Of a DNA stretch of 64,000 nucleotides, positions 1 to 8,913 are shown piece by piece (the stretch's first letter is position 1; every line of letters starts with the position of its first letter). This DNA is from Pyrinomonadaceae bacterium. Lineage in GTDB: Bacteria > Acidobacteriota > Blastocatellia > Pyrinomonadales > Pyrinomonadaceae. Position numbers and translations under genes: made by a program. Location of the stretch: NCBI GenBank assembly GCA_021228405.1, contig JAJQRF010000004.1, forward strand, positions 62,001 through 126,000, given 5' to 3'. The notes under the pieces are model-generated. The model saw only the letters and a list, made by a program, of their open reading frames with translations, ran no database searches and was not told the origin of the DNA.

Positions 1-1
1 G

Positions 2-787
2 AAAGATGTCACGACGCTTTCCTGCAACGAGCGAAATTTTCATTTTCCAAGACTTACCAATACATCGATCTGGGAAAAACTCTTCAAATCGGACAAAAGA
101 CCCCAGATCGCGGACGGTGAAGGACAGGTCGTGGCTCTCGATCAGGCTTTGGAAAATGCCGACAGCGTGTTGCTTCTCGACGATTCTTTCTGCTATATGG
201 ACAGGCTTTTGCGGCACGAAAATTACCAAAAATTGCGGCGGCGCGTGAAAGAAAAAAATCTTATTGTGGTCATTGCCTCAAACGATTTCGAGGAAGTTAT
301 GCTTCTGTGCGACCGCATCGCCGTTCTAGCCGAAGGAACCGTCAAACAGATCGGTACGCCGCGCGAAATTTATGAAAATCCCAATTCTTATGCGGTTGCG
401 CGAATTTGCGGCAGAAATAATATTTTTCAGGCTCGCAGACTGACTTCGACCAAAGCCGAACATCCCGAATTTCAAACCCTGATCGGCGAACATCGTCTTT
501 CAACCCAAAGAACCGAAAAAGTCCACCTCGGTGCGATCAATCAGAACGTTTGCCTAATGATTCGCCCCGAACATATTTCGATCTCGTTCGGCGCGTCGTT
601 TCCCGAAGATAATCTTCTAAAAGCCCGGATCGTCGAAATCCGCTTTCACGGCGCGACGACCTTGATCGTTCTGGATTCCAACGGGTTATTGCTCGAAGCG
701 TTGGTTTTAAGATTGGTCGGCTTAAAGATCGGCGACGAATGTATGGTCGGACTTCCGCCCGACAGAATTTCGGTCTTAAAAGATTAA
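2..787 (+). CDS. ABC transporter ATP-binding protein with TOBE domain, degenerate, 5' end outside window
   Basis: The frame is open from the first base, so the gene begins upstream; 261 residues are visible. The order resembles the second half of a PotA/UgpC-type importer ATPase: a signature-like GEGQ, a Walker B stretch ending LLLDDSF, a D-loop-like MD, then SNDFEE where the H-loop normally reads THDQEE, and the family-typical DRIAVLAEGTVKQIGTPREIY. A C-terminal TOBE domain follows (MIRPEHISI to the end). The catalytic Glu after Walker B is Asp, the switch His is Asn, and the signature is not LSGGQ. The visible half is therefore poor as an ATPase and may be a regulatory or inactive subunit. 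The Walker A half is not visible. A strong hairpin follows the stop. Confidence 0.75.
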   Translation, partial: KDVTTLSCNERNFHFPRLTNTSIWEKLFKSDKRPQIADGEGQVVALDQALENADSVLLLDDSFCYMDRLLRHENYQKLRRRVKEKNLIVVIASNDFEEVMLLCDRIAVLAEGTVKQIGTPREIYENPNSYAVARICGRNNIFQARRLTSTKAEHPEFQTLIGEHRLSTQRTEKVHLGAINQNVCLMIRPEHISISFGASFPEDNLLKARIVEIRFHGATTLIVLDSNGLLLEALVLRLVGLKIGDECMVGLPPDRISVLKD

Positions 788-799
788 ACTTTATCAAGT

Positions 800-829
800 A
801 GAAAAGGCGTGAAAATTCACGCCTTTTCT
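800..829. terminator. Bidirectional terminator between convergent genes
   Basis: Perfect 14-bp inverted repeat (AGAAAAGGCGTGAA and its complement) with a 2-nt loop, lying between the ABC ATPase stop and the stop of the convergent delta-60 gene. T-rich runs flank both sides. Confidence 0.85.
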
Positions 830-830
830 G

Positions 831-2072
831 CTAGTTGTTTGTATTTAATCGAACAATTCCATATTTGGGAACACCATTCACACCTTTAATAAAACCGTAA
901 ACCAGAATTTTCCCATCCGGCTGAGTTACAATCCCGGAAAAATTCGGAAAATAATATAAAACGTAATTGGCTTGAATATTATAGTTTAAGCTTGGATCAA
1001 TAGTTCCGTTGCTGAAATAACGTTTAATTTCCGCATTTTGAACGCCTGCAATAAGAGTGATAATTTTACCGTCCGGTTGCGGATATATTTTATTTACACT
1101 ACCGATATTACCCTCGAATTTAGTTAAAACTGCGCCATTTTTATCCAGTCTGGTGATTCCTTTTACCGATTTATTAAAGTTATTATTAATATTGGAAAGT
1201 TCTCCGCTGATTAAAATATTGCCGTCTTTCTCTATTACGACATCGTAAAGATCACTTGGTCCGATGCCGCTGGTGCAAGCGTTGAAATTTTGGCTGAAAA
1301 CAAAAGTTATGTCCGCTGTCCCATCCGGATTTATTCTTGGAAATAATCCGTTTTCATCACTGCAGGGGGAAGGTCCCAAAGCGGCGTAAATCTGTCCGTC
1401 ATCCGTTATAACCGACTTTCTGACCATATTGTTTCCCCAGGCTTTGCGGAATGTCGAATCAAAACTTCCGTCAGGATTAAGTCTGATAATTTTCTCCAAA
1501 TTATAATAATCGAAATAAGAAAATTGCCCGGATAATAAAATTTTCCCGTCTTCATAGAGTTGAATGTCATAGATCGTGCTAATACCCCTTGAGGTAAATC
1601 CACTATCCCAGCTTCCGTCAACATTCAATCTGATCAAATAATCGGTATAAGCGACTAAAATTTTCCCGTCGGGCTGCACTTTTACGACCGTTATCGGGAC
1701 ATTTACGTTAGGGTAGTTAAAAACTTTAAATGTTTTATCTACCGTTCCATCCGAGTTTAATCGTGCGACTCGCATTTTTATATTACCTTCAATTTCGTGA
1801 GGCAAACTAAATACTCCCGCGATGATGATCTTCCCGTCTTTTTGAATGTCTGCCGCAATTATCTCCGCATTTTCGCCTCTAAAAGCCGGAGAAAAAGTTT
1901 CATCGATTCCCGTGTCCTTCAGTTCATCATTTTGTTTTATTTTCTGATTCTGTTTTGTAGCCTGAAGGCTTCTTCCTTCATTTTGAGCGAATATATTTAA
2001 GGTAGCAAAGGCTAATAGAACAGTTGTTGAAATAAGATTAATTGCAGTTAATTTAGATATTATTTTTTGCAT
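831..2072 (-). CDS. Secreted delta-60 repeat protein (paralogue 1)
   Basis: 413 residues with an N-terminal signal peptide (hydrophobic stretch to about residue 29, ending IFAQ). The body is a chain of delta-60 repeats of about 50 residues. Each has a DGKIIIAG-like strand followed by an RLNSDGTVDKTF-like strand, expected to form blades of a beta-propeller. No catalytic motif is visible, and the function of such repeats is poorly known; a surface or periplasmic role is inferred from the signal peptide. The gene lies 37 bp downstream of a close paralogue on the same strand, which suggests tandem duplication and probably co-transcription. The start is an ATG. Confidence 0.85.
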   Translation of the reverse strand: MQKIISKLTAINLISTTVLLAFATLNIFAQNEGRSLQATKQNQKIKQNDELKDTGIDETFSPAFRGENAEIIAADIQKDGKIIIAGVFSLPHEIEGNIKMRVARLNSDGTVDKTFKVFNYPNVNVPITVVKVQPDGKILVAYTDYLIRLNVDGSWDSGFTSRGISTIYDIQLYEDGKILLSGQFSYFDYYNLEKIIRLNPDGSFDSTFRKAWGNNMVRKSVITDDGQIYAALGPSPCSDENGLFPRINPDGTADITFVFSQNFNACTSGIGPSDLYDVVIEKDGNILISGELSNINNNFNKSVKGITRLDKNGAVLTKFEGNIGSVNKIYPQPDGKIITLIAGVQNAEIKRYFSNGTIDPSLNYNIQANYVLYYFPNFSGIVTQPDGKILVYGFIKGVNGVPKYGIVRLNTNN

Positions 2073-2109
2073 ATTTTTTGTGATTCGGCGAAATGCCCGA
2101 TAAAAGTAA

Positions 2110-3366
2110 TCAATTGTTGCTGTTAAATCTCACTATTCCCTGCCTGGCTAATCCGTTAACTTCATTTATTTGTCCAAATACCAATACTTTCCCGTCTTTT
2201 TGCAACAATACGCCTGAGCCAAACGGAAAATAACCGCCCGTGAAATTTATTTCATTCCTGAACGAATGATCTTTTTTTCCATTTGAAAAAAATCTGACCA
2301 GATTTGCACCGTCCTGAGCCGTTCCGTTTTGGCTCAAAGCAATTATTTTCCCGTCTTCCTGAAGATAGATTTTTGTGCCGTAAAGCGGTTGAAGATGCTC
2401 AAATGTATCAATTATGTCGCCGTTTTGATTCATTCTGTAAATTCCGTTGATCGTTTCATTCCAAAGTCCCGAATTGTTTGTAATTTTTCCGCTAATCAGC
2501 AAATTTCCGTCTTTTTCGATGACAACGTCGGTCAGATCGCTGACTTCCCAGGCGTTTTTATATTCTTCGGACGTTTTGCTCCAGCGAAACGTGGAATCAA
2601 ACCCGCCGTCAGAATTCAATCTCGGAAATAAACCGATCGAAGCCCAATTTTGATTAGAAAGAGCCAAATAAATTTTCCCGGCGGTTCCGATAGCTGATTT
2701 ATTAACATTTACCAATCCGCCGCCGTTGTTACTTGAAAAAGACGTATCCAAAGTGCCGTCACCTTTCAAACGGGCAACTTTATACATCGATTGACCATTG
2801 ACGATCTCAAAGTAGCCCGAAACCAGCAATTTGCCGTCAGGATAAATTTGAATGCCGAAAATATCGATCAAGCCGAACGAGATAAAAGTAGCTGAACTAA
2901 ACGTATTATCAATAGTCCCATCCGTATTTAACCTGATAATTCGCCAATCTTTTGCAACCAATATTTTGCCGTCCGATTGTAATTTAATTACCGAGATCGG
3001 ACTTTCGGAATTCCAACCGACCGGTTCCTGAAAGAGGAAAGTTTTATCGATCGAACCGTCCGTATTCAATCTCACAACGCGGTCTGACATCTCGCCGGAT
3101 GGTTCATTGATCAACTTAAATTTTCCGCCAATTAAAATTTTTCCGTTCTTCTGAATAGCCGCCGCAGTTATCTCAGCATTCGGCTGTATCTTTGGCGAAA
3201 AAGTGTCATCGATTCCGCCGTTTTGAAATAATTTTTCTTCTTTTTTCGCCTGTGCTTTTTTTGGATGAAAAGTAGTTTCTTTTTCCTGTGAAAATGAAAA
3301 AGAAACCGCTAAAATTAGTAATAAATTAATGGAAAACAGGTGTTTTAGTCTTAGATTTGAAATCAT
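2110..3366 (-). CDS. Secreted delta-60 repeat protein (paralogue 2)
   Basis: 418 residues, similar along its whole length to the next gene downstream. It has a signal peptide (LLLILAVSFSFSQ) and a charged Lys-rich linker. It then carries delta-60 repeats with IQKNGKILIGGKF-type strands alternating with RLNTDGSIDKTF-type strands, and it ends RQGIVRFNSNN where the paralogue ends KYGIVRLNTNN. It is probably the first gene of a two-gene unit. Function is unknown beyond a likely exported beta-propeller. Confidence 0.85.
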   Translation of the reverse strand: MISNLRLKHLFSINLLLILAVSFSFSQEKETTFHPKKAQAKKEEKLFQNGGIDDTFSPKIQPNAEITAAAIQKNGKILIGGKFKLINEPSGEMSDRVVRLNTDGSIDKTFLFQEPVGWNSESPISVIKLQSDGKILVAKDWRIIRLNTDGTIDNTFSSATFISFGLIDIFGIQIYPDGKLLVSGYFEIVNGQSMYKVARLKGDGTLDTSFSSNNGGGLVNVNKSAIGTAGKIYLALSNQNWASIGLFPRLNSDGGFDSTFRWSKTSEEYKNAWEVSDLTDVVIEKDGNLLISGKITNNSGLWNETINGIYRMNQNGDIIDTFEHLQPLYGTKIYLQEDGKIIALSQNGTAQDGANLVRFFSNGKKDHSFRNEINFTGGYFPFGSGVLLQKDGKVLVFGQINEVNGLARQGIVRFNSNN

Positions 3367-3533
3367 ATTTTGCTTTTACTGTTTTTTGAGTTTTATGGTT
3401 CAGGCTCAGACTCTCATTTAATTATAGTTTTAATAACTGTAAAGTTTCAATTGTTTTTAACTATGTTCAACCTTATCTTGTCTGTCCGTAATCGTCGAAA
3501 CACCGAAAAATTATTGATTCATTTAATAAACTC

Positions 3534-3563
3534 TTAACTTATTTCACCGAATTCACGTATAAT
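3534..3563 (+). promoter_or_regulatory. Probable sigma70-type promoter of the DPP-IV-like gene
   Basis: TTAACT (3534-3539), 18 nt, then a perfect TATAAT (3558-3563). The start codon at 3604 is preceded by TGGAG, giving a leader of roughly 35 nt. Confidence 0.6.
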
Positions 3564-3603
3564 CTCCGCAGTTTCAAATTTACAAATAAATTGGAGTTTT
3601 AAT

Positions 3604-5856
3604 ATGAATCGTTTCAGAGTCGTATTTCTGAGTTTTTTGCTGTTTGTTCCCGTCTTTGTTTACGGACAAACGAGCGATCCTTCGCTTTTGTCGATAGAGC
3701 GAATTTTTAATTCCGATGATTTCAGCGCGAAAGGTGTCGGCGGACTTCGCTGGATGAAATCGGGCGATGCTTATTCAAAGATCGAGCCTTCACCAACCAT
3801 TCAGGGCGGCAGTGAACTCGTCAGTTACGATGCCGCGACAAATGCGCGGACGGTTTTGCTTTCCGCCGAAAAACTTATCCCGAAGGGCGAAACAAAACCT
3901 TTGCCGATCAATGGCTACGAATGGTCGACCGACAATAAGCAAATGCTGATCTATACAAACTCGAAGAAAGTTTGGCGTTTGAACACGCGCGGCGATTATT
4001 GGGTTCTGGATTTGGCGAGCGGAAATCTGAAAAAGCTGGGCGGCGACGCGAAACCTTCGACGCTGATGTTTGCAAAATTTTCGCCCGACGGAACGCGTGT
4101 CGGTTATGTTCGGGAAAACAATATTTACGTCGAAAATATCGCCGACGGAAAGATCACTCAATTAACGAATGACGGTTCGCGGACATTGATAAACGGAACT
4201 TCGGATTGGGTCAACGAAGAAGAATTTTTCCTGCGCGATTGCTGGCGTTGGAGTCCCGACAGCAAATCGATCGCTTACTGGCAATTCGACGCGAGCGGCA
4301 TCAAGGATTTTCTTTTGATAAACAACACCGACGACATTTATCCCGTCATCACGCAAATTCCTTATCCGAAAGCCGGAACGACGAATGCGGCGGTGCGCGT
4401 CGGCGTTGTCAACGCGGACGGCGGACAGACGAAATGGATGAATACGCCCGGCGATCTGCGCCAAAATTATATCGCAATGATGGATTGGACGGAAAACTCG
4501 AACGAGCTCATTCTCCAACATTTGAATCGTCTGCAAAACACTCTGCAATTAATGGTTGCGGACGCGAAAACGGGGGCGGTCAAAACTGTTCTGACCGAAA
4601 AAGACGACACCTGGACGGAGGTTTTTATGCAGAAACTTCGTTGGCTGAATAACGGGAAAAATTTTCTCTGGATGAGCGAACGCGACGGCTGGCAGAGGAT
4701 TTACAACGTTTCACGCGACGGAACGAACGTAAAACCGATCACGACGGGCAATTTCGATGTTGTCAGTTACAACGGAATCGATGAAGCGAACGGTTGGGTT
4801 TATTTTGTCGCATCACCCGAAAACGCAACACAACGTTATCTTTACCGTTCAAAAACGGATGGCAGCGGAACGGCTGAAAAAGTCACGCCCGAGGATCAGA
4901 AAGGCTGGAACGGATATAACATTTCGCCGAATGGAAAATGGGCTTTTCATACTTATTCGGCATTTACGACCGCGCCGCGTTTTGAGATCGTCAATCTGAC
5001 GAACAAAACCGTCGTCCGCACGTTGGAAGACAACAAGGATTTGCAAGCGAAAATAGATCAGGTCAAAAAAGGACCGCAGGAGTTTTTCAAGATCGACATC
5101 GGCGAAGGAATCACGCTCGACGGCTGGATGCTCAAACCGCCCGGATTCGATCCGTCGAAAAAATATCCCGTTCTTTTTTACGTTTACGGCGAACCTGCCG
5201 CGCAAACCGTCACGGATTCGTGGAACGATACGGATTATTTGTGGCATACGATGCTTTCACAGCAAGGTTATATCGTCATCAGCGTCGACAATCGCGGAAC
5301 ACCCGCACCGCGTGGTCGCGCCTGGCGGAAAAGCATCTACCGCAAAATCGGTGTGGTAAATGCCGCCGATCAAGCCAACGCCGTCAAAGCGATCTTGGCG
5401 AAATCCCCATTTATCGACAGTTCACGAGTCGGCATCTGGGGTTGGAGCGGCGGCGGCGTTTCGACTTTGAGCGCGATGTTCAAATATCCCGAAATTTACA
5501 AAATGGGAATGTCGGTCGCGCCCGTCGCCGACCAACGGCTTTACGACACGATCTACACCGAACGTTATATGGGAATGCCGCAGGAAAACGCCGAATTTTA
5601 CAAACAAGGCGCACCGATCAATTTTGCGAACGGCTTGAAAGGCGATTTGCTGATCGTTCACGGCACGGGCGACGACAACGTTCATTATCAAGGCACGGAA
5701 AATCTAATAAACGAACTGGTCAAACTTAATAAGCCGTTTCAAATGATGGCTTATCCGAACCGCACGCACAGCATTTCCGAGGGAGAAGGCACGACCGTTC
5801 ATTTATACAATCTTCTGACCGATTATTTAAACGAACATCTGCCAGTCAATAAATAA
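3604..5856 (+). CDS. Dipeptidyl peptidase IV-like serine peptidase (S9B)
   Basis: 750 residues, close to the DPP-IV length. A signal peptide (to about VFVYGQ, residue 22) points to the periplasm or outside. The N-terminal beta-propeller carries the family motif DWVNEEEFF, whose paired Glu residues hold the substrate N-terminus in DPP-IV, followed by WSPDSKSIAYWQFD. The C-terminal alpha/beta-hydrolase domain has a nucleophile elbow GWSGGG (Ser615), Asp690 in GTGDDNVH, and His722 in NRTHSI, a complete catalytic triad. It should release N-terminal dipeptides, often X-Pro. The ATG has a GGAG site 7 nt upstream. It stands alone between a delta-60 pair and a convergent Uma2 gene. Confidence 0.93.
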   Translation: MNRFRVVFLSFLLFVPVFVYGQTSDPSLLSIERIFNSDDFSAKGVGGLRWMKSGDAYSKIEPSPTIQGGSELVSYDAATNARTVLLSAEKLIPKGETKPLPINGYEWSTDNKQMLIYTNSKKVWRLNTRGDYWVLDLASGNLKKLGGDAKPSTLMFAKFSPDGTRVGYVRENNIYVENIADGKITQLTNDGSRTLINGTSDWVNEEEFFLRDCWRWSPDSKSIAYWQFDASGIKDFLLINNTDDIYPVITQIPYPKAGTTNAAVRVGVVNADGGQTKWMNTPGDLRQNYIAMMDWTENSNELILQHLNRLQNTLQLMVADAKTGAVKTVLTEKDDTWTEVFMQKLRWLNNGKNFLWMSERDGWQRIYNVSRDGTNVKPITTGNFDVVSYNGIDEANGWVYFVASPENATQRYLYRSKTDGSGTAEKVTPEDQKGWNGYNISPNGKWAFHTYSAFTTAPRFEIVNLTNKTVVRTLEDNKDLQAKIDQVKKGPQEFFKIDIGEGITLDGWMLKPPGFDPSKKYPVLFYVYGEPAAQTVTDSWNDTDYLWHTMLSQQGYIVISVDNRGTPAPRGRAWRKSIYRKIGVVNAADQANAVKAILAKSPFIDSSRVGIWGWSGGGVSTLSAMFKYPEIYKMGMSVAPVADQRLYDTIYTERYMGMPQENAEFYKQGAPINFANGLKGDLLIVHGTGDDNVHYQGTENLINELVKLNKPFQMMAYPNRTHSISEGEGTTVHLYNLLTDYLNEHLPVNK

Positions 5857-5859
5857 TTT

Positions 5860-6426
5860 TCAGATTTCCTGAAAATCGACTCCGCGATAAATTTCAGATA
5901 AGAAAATGTTCAATTCGACCGAATTAAATTCAATGATTTCTTCGGCTGAATTGAACATTTCTTTTATCCAAACTCCGTCTTCGTTTTTACGGTGAAATTC
6001 AACCGACATTTTGTCTTGAGCAATGATAGCGTATTCCTGCAAAGTCGGAATCTGCCGGTAAACTTTTAATTTTTCGCGTTTATCGATCGATTCGGTCGAA
6101 GGCGAAAGAACTTCGATAATTAAAATCGGTTCTCGTCTGAAATATCGGTCGGGCTTATCGCACGCCACGAAAATATCGGGGTAATAGAAAGTTTCGGAAT
6201 CGGCTTGCAGTTTCATATCGGTCATAAAAACCTGACATTTGCCTTCAGGATTTAATTTCCCGTCAATCTTTTTAGCACAATTGAATGAAATCCGATTATG
6301 GCGGTCGCTCGAACCAGCCATCGCATAAACTTCGCCGTAAATATATTCGTGGCGAATTTCGCCGTCGTTTTCGCCGATCAAATAATTTTCAACCGAAAGA
6401 TAAGGCTTTAATTTCGCAAGTCCCAT
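5860..6426 (-). CDS. Uma2 family (DUF820) restriction-endonuclease-like protein
   Basis: 188 residues, the usual size of this PD-(D/E)XK-fold family. Family markers are RHEYIYGEVYAMAG near the N-terminus, YYPDIFVACD (Asp84) and ILIIEVLSPST (Glu105), then KREKLKVYRQIPTLQEY. These families are multicopy in cyanobacteria and Acidobacteriota and their biological role is not settled; a nuclease or a domesticated transposon-linked protein has been suggested. It is separated by 5 bp from the downstream end of an aldehyde dehydrogenase on the same strand, so it is probably co-transcribed after it. It converges with the peptidase gene with only 3 bp between stops. Confidence 0.85.
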   Translation of the reverse strand: MGLAKLKPYLSVENYLIGENDGEIRHEYIYGEVYAMAGSSDRHNRISFNCAKKIDGKLNPEGKCQVFMTDMKLQADSETFYYPDIFVACDKPDRYFRREPILIIEVLSPSTESIDKREKLKVYRQIPTLQEYAIIAQDKMSVEFHRKNEDGVWIKEMFNSAEEIIEFNSVELNIFLSEIYRGVDFQEI

Positions 6427-6431
6427 AGCAT

Positions 6432-7847
6432 TTATGAATTTATCACAACAAGTCGGATTTCGCTCATTTCTTCCATTGCGAAACGGACTCCTTCGCGCCC
6501 GAAACCCGAATCTTTTACGCCGCCGTAAGGCATATTGTCAACGCGGAAGGTCGGCACGTCATTGATTATCACGCCGCCGTATTCGAGATTTTCCGAGGCA
6601 AACTGCATATTTTTCAGATCGTTCGTAAAAACTCCGGCTTGCAAGCCGTATTTCGTCCGATTTGCAATTTCAACCGCTTCTTCAAACTCGGTAAATTTTT
6701 CGATAACTGCGACCGGAGCAAAAATTTCTTCCGAAACGACGCGCATTTCGGGATTCGTATTGGTCAAAATCGTTGCGTCCAGCATCGCGCCGGCGCGTTT
6801 GTTTCCGCAGAGAATTTTCGCATCGTTTTGGACGGCTTCCTCAATCCAACTCTGCGCTTTTTTCGCAGCGTTTTCGTCGATCATCGCCGAAAGTTCGGTC
6901 GTTTCGTCGAACGGATTTCCTTTTTTGAGATTTTGCGCGTTTTCGACAAATTTTTCCGTCCATTTATCGGAGATTTTTTCGTGAACGAGCACGCGCTGAA
7001 TCGAGATACAGACTTGTCCCGCATAGCTGAACGCGCCCATCGTCGTTTGTTTGAGCGAATGCTCGAAATCCGCCGTTTCGTCAACGATCACGGGCGCGTT
7101 TCCGCCAAGTTCGAGCGTCACCATTTTTTTATTCGCCTTCGATTTTATCTGCCAGCCGATTTCCGCACTTCCCGTGAATGAAATCATTTTCACGCGTTCG
7201 TCCGAGTAAACCGATTCGATATATTTCGTATCCATCGGCACAATTTGTAAAGCGGATGCTGGCAAACCGCTTTCGAGAAAAACTTCGCCCAAAAGCAAAG
7301 CCGTCAGCGGCGTTCGCTGGCTCGGTTTGATGATGATCGAATTTCCCGAAGCCAGCGCGGGCGCGACCTTATGACCGACCAGATTCAACGGAAAATTAAA
7401 CGGCGTAATGCCGTATATCACGCCGCGCGGAATGCGTTTGGTGTAGCCCGTTTTCCCTTTTCCGGTCGCAATCGTGTCGATCGGAATCACCTCGCCGACA
7501 AATCTTTCTGCTTCGCCCGCCGCCCAATTAAAGGTTGCGATCCCGCGCAGGACTTCGCCGAATGCCGTTTTTATCGGCTTGGCGGCTTCGCGCGCGATCA
7601 TTTCGGCAAATTCGTTCTGCCTTTTTTCGATGCCGTCGGCTATCTTTCGTAAACCTTTGGCAATCTCGAACCGTGAAAGTTTCCGCATTTCCTTTGAGGC
7701 TTTTTCGGCATACACTATCGCTTCTTCGTTTTCCGCTTCATTGGCTGAAAAAACTTCGGAAATCGTTGCGTTTGAAAAAGGATTTCTTATCTCGATGCTT
7801 TCTGAAGCCGTTCGCCAATCGCCGCCGATCAATATTTTTTTGGTCAT
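6432..7847 (-). CDS. NAD(P)-dependent aldehyde dehydrogenase
   Basis: 471 residues, typical for the soluble ALDH superfamily. Visible catalytic features are Asn151 in TPFNFPLN, Lys174 in IIIKPSQRTP, the cofactor loop GSAEIG (226-231), general base Glu246 in LELGGNAP, and nucleophile Cys280 in GQVCISIQRV. It oxidises an aldehyde to a carboxylate. The GQVCISIQRV/GGVKDSGFGREG pattern is closest to the lactaldehyde/glyceraldehyde-3-phosphate/succinate-semialdehyde group, so the substrate cannot be fixed from sequence. No proline-catabolism partner is adjacent. It starts with ATG, preceded by GGAGAAAT on the minus strand. Confidence 0.9.
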   Translation of the reverse strand: MTKKILIGGDWRTASESIEIRNPFSNATISEVFSANEAENEEAIVYAEKASKEMRKLSRFEIAKGLRKIADGIEKRQNEFAEMIAREAAKPIKTAFGEVLRGIATFNWAAGEAERFVGEVIPIDTIATGKGKTGYTKRIPRGVIYGITPFNFPLNLVGHKVAPALASGNSIIIKPSQRTPLTALLLGEVFLESGLPASALQIVPMDTKYIESVYSDERVKMISFTGSAEIGWQIKSKANKKMVTLELGGNAPVIVDETADFEHSLKQTTMGAFSYAGQVCISIQRVLVHEKISDKWTEKFVENAQNLKKGNPFDETTELSAMIDENAAKKAQSWIEEAVQNDAKILCGNKRAGAMLDATILTNTNPEMRVVSEEIFAPVAVIEKFTEFEEAVEIANRTKYGLQAGVFTNDLKNMQFASENLEYGGVIINDVPTFRVDNMPYGGVKDSGFGREGVRFAMEEMSEIRLVVINS

Positions 7848-7960
7848 AATTTCTCCGTATAAATAAAACCCGAAGCGGGATTATTTTTTTGCTTTTTACT
7901 TAACTTCTAAGTTAAACTTTTGCAGAATTTGAAGCAAATAAATTATTGAGGAGAAAATCG

Positions 7961-8395
7961 ATGAAATTTTTAAAGATCACGTTAGTTTTGACGACATTTA
8001 TGCTGTTTGCAGTGGCTTGCAGTCAACCTGCGGCAAACAATTCCGCCGCCAACACAAACACCAAACCGAATACGAACGCGAACACGACCGCCGCCGCCAA
8101 CACCCAGCCGACAATGGCGGACGAGCTCGCCTCCGCACGAAAAAATTACAAGGAAAAATGTGCTTCGTGTCATAAAGAAGACGGTTCGGGCGGCAAAGTC
8201 GATATTGAAGGAACGATCATTAACGCCGAAAATCTGACGACCGATAAAATGAAGAAAATGGACGATGCAAAATATATCGACTACATCGAAAACGGCATCA
8301 AGGACGAAGGAATGCCCGCCTTTAAAGGTAAGCTGACCGATCAGGAAATCAAGGACATCGTAAAATTTATCCGCAAGGAATTTCAAAAACAGTAG
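7961..8395 (+). CDS. Cytochrome c lipoprotein
   Basis: 144 residues. The lipobox ending AVAC (Cys20) predicts a lipid-anchored periplasmic or surface protein. A low-complexity Asn/Ala/Thr linker follows, then a mono-haem class I cytochrome c domain with CASCH (67-71) and a likely axial Met118 in GMPAF. It should shuttle electrons in respiration. The chosen ATG has GAGGAG 7 nt upstream; an in-frame TTG at 7946 lies before the Shine-Dalgarno and is unlikely. It stands alone, just upstream of tRNA-Arg. Confidence 0.9.
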   Translation: MKFLKITLVLTTFMLFAVACSQPAANNSAANTNTKPNTNANTTAAANTQPTMADELASARKNYKEKCASCHKEDGSGGKVDIEGTIINAENLTTDKMKKMDDAKYIDYIENGIKDEGMPAFKGKLTDQEIKDIVKFIRKEFQKQ

Positions 8396-8458
8396 CCCGA
8401 AATTTTCGATTGTAAGTTTGCAAAACACTTAATGGCAAACTACAATCAAATCTGCCAC

Positions 8459-8532
8459 GCACCTGTAGCTCAGCTGGATAGAGTATCTGGCTTCGAACCA
8501 GAGGGTCGCAGGTTCGAATCCTGCCGGGTGTA
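8459..8532 (+). tRNA. trnR: tRNA-Arg (anticodon TCG)
   Basis: A full cloverleaf can be drawn. The acceptor stem is GCACCTG with CGGGTGT (two G-U pairs), the D arm GCTC/GAGT, and the anticodon stem TCTGG/CCAGA around loop CTTCGAA (anticodon TCG, reading CGA). The T arm is GCAGG-TTCGAAT-CCTGC, with discriminator A. The 3' CCA is not encoded (TCA follows). The 3' half from the anticodon loop onward is repeated at 19894-19939, so this gene is the integration target of the neighbouring element. Confidence 0.95.
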
Positions 8533-8536
8533 TCAA
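8491..8536 (+). repeat. attL core (tRNA 3' half)
   Basis: 46 bp identical to 19894-19939. It begins with the anticodon loop CTTCGAA and ends four bases past the tRNA discriminator base. Tyrosine recombinases commonly cross over within the anticodon-loop region of such cores. Confidence 0.92.
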
Positions 8537-8551
8537 TTAAATCAACAAGTT

Positions 8552-8576
8552 AGAGGCGCGAATAACGCCTCTTTCT
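8552..8576 (+). terminator. Element-supplied terminator for tRNA-Arg
   Basis: AGAGGCG, a 7-nt loop, CGCCTCT, then a T-rich tail, starting 20 bp after the tRNA end and inside the element. It seems to replace the original tRNA terminator, which is now displaced beyond attR (19947-19992). Confidence 0.75.
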
Positions 8577-8581
8577 TTTTG

Positions 8582-8630
8582 TCACACCTAAATTCACACC
8601 TAGAATTTTCAAAATATCAATTTCACACCT
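8582..8630 (+). promoter_or_regulatory. Left arm-type integrase sites (three copies)
   Basis: Three directly repeated TCACACCT motifs at 8582-8589, 8594-8601 and 8623-8630 (the last two extended to TTCACACCT). The same 9-mer occurs four times near the integrase at the other end of the element. Position and repetition fit high-affinity arm sites for the integrase N-terminal domain. This is inferred from sequence only. Confidence 0.6.
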
Positions 8631-8837
8631 TTATTTTGTTTCTAGTTTTCTGAATAAATCTTGCCAAAAGTTTTTTTCATTCTCGTTTTCGGCAGATTGA
8701 ACGAATTCGGAAACTTGCTGTATGATTGCTTTTCTTTCCGGCGGTTCAGCTTTGGTAAATTGATCGAAAACTTTTTCGGTCTTGCTGTCTAATTCCGTTT
8801 GTTTCGGGTTATGCTTGATTTGTGTTAAATTTTTCAT
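8631..8837 (-). CDS. Small element-encoded protein of unknown function
   Basis: 68 residues from an ATG at 8837 with a weak TGAGAT site upstream; an in-frame TTG at 8852 has no such site. The sequence is charged and probably helical (VFDQFTKAEPPERKAII, then EFVQSAENENEKNFWQDLF). No known domain is recognised. It may follow the SWIM-finger gene in one transcript, 76 bp downstream of it. Its coding status rests on its reading frame and position inside the element. Confidence 0.5.
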   Translation of the reverse strand: MKNLTQIKHNPKQTELDSKTEKVFDQFTKAEPPERKAIIQQVSEFVQSAENENEKNFWQDLFRKLETK

Positions 8838-8913
8838 ATTGGTTAATCTCAATTTATTTTTGGGGTTAAAGAGAGGCTTTCCAAAACTGCGAATTTTGGA
8901 AAGCCTTTCGTGT

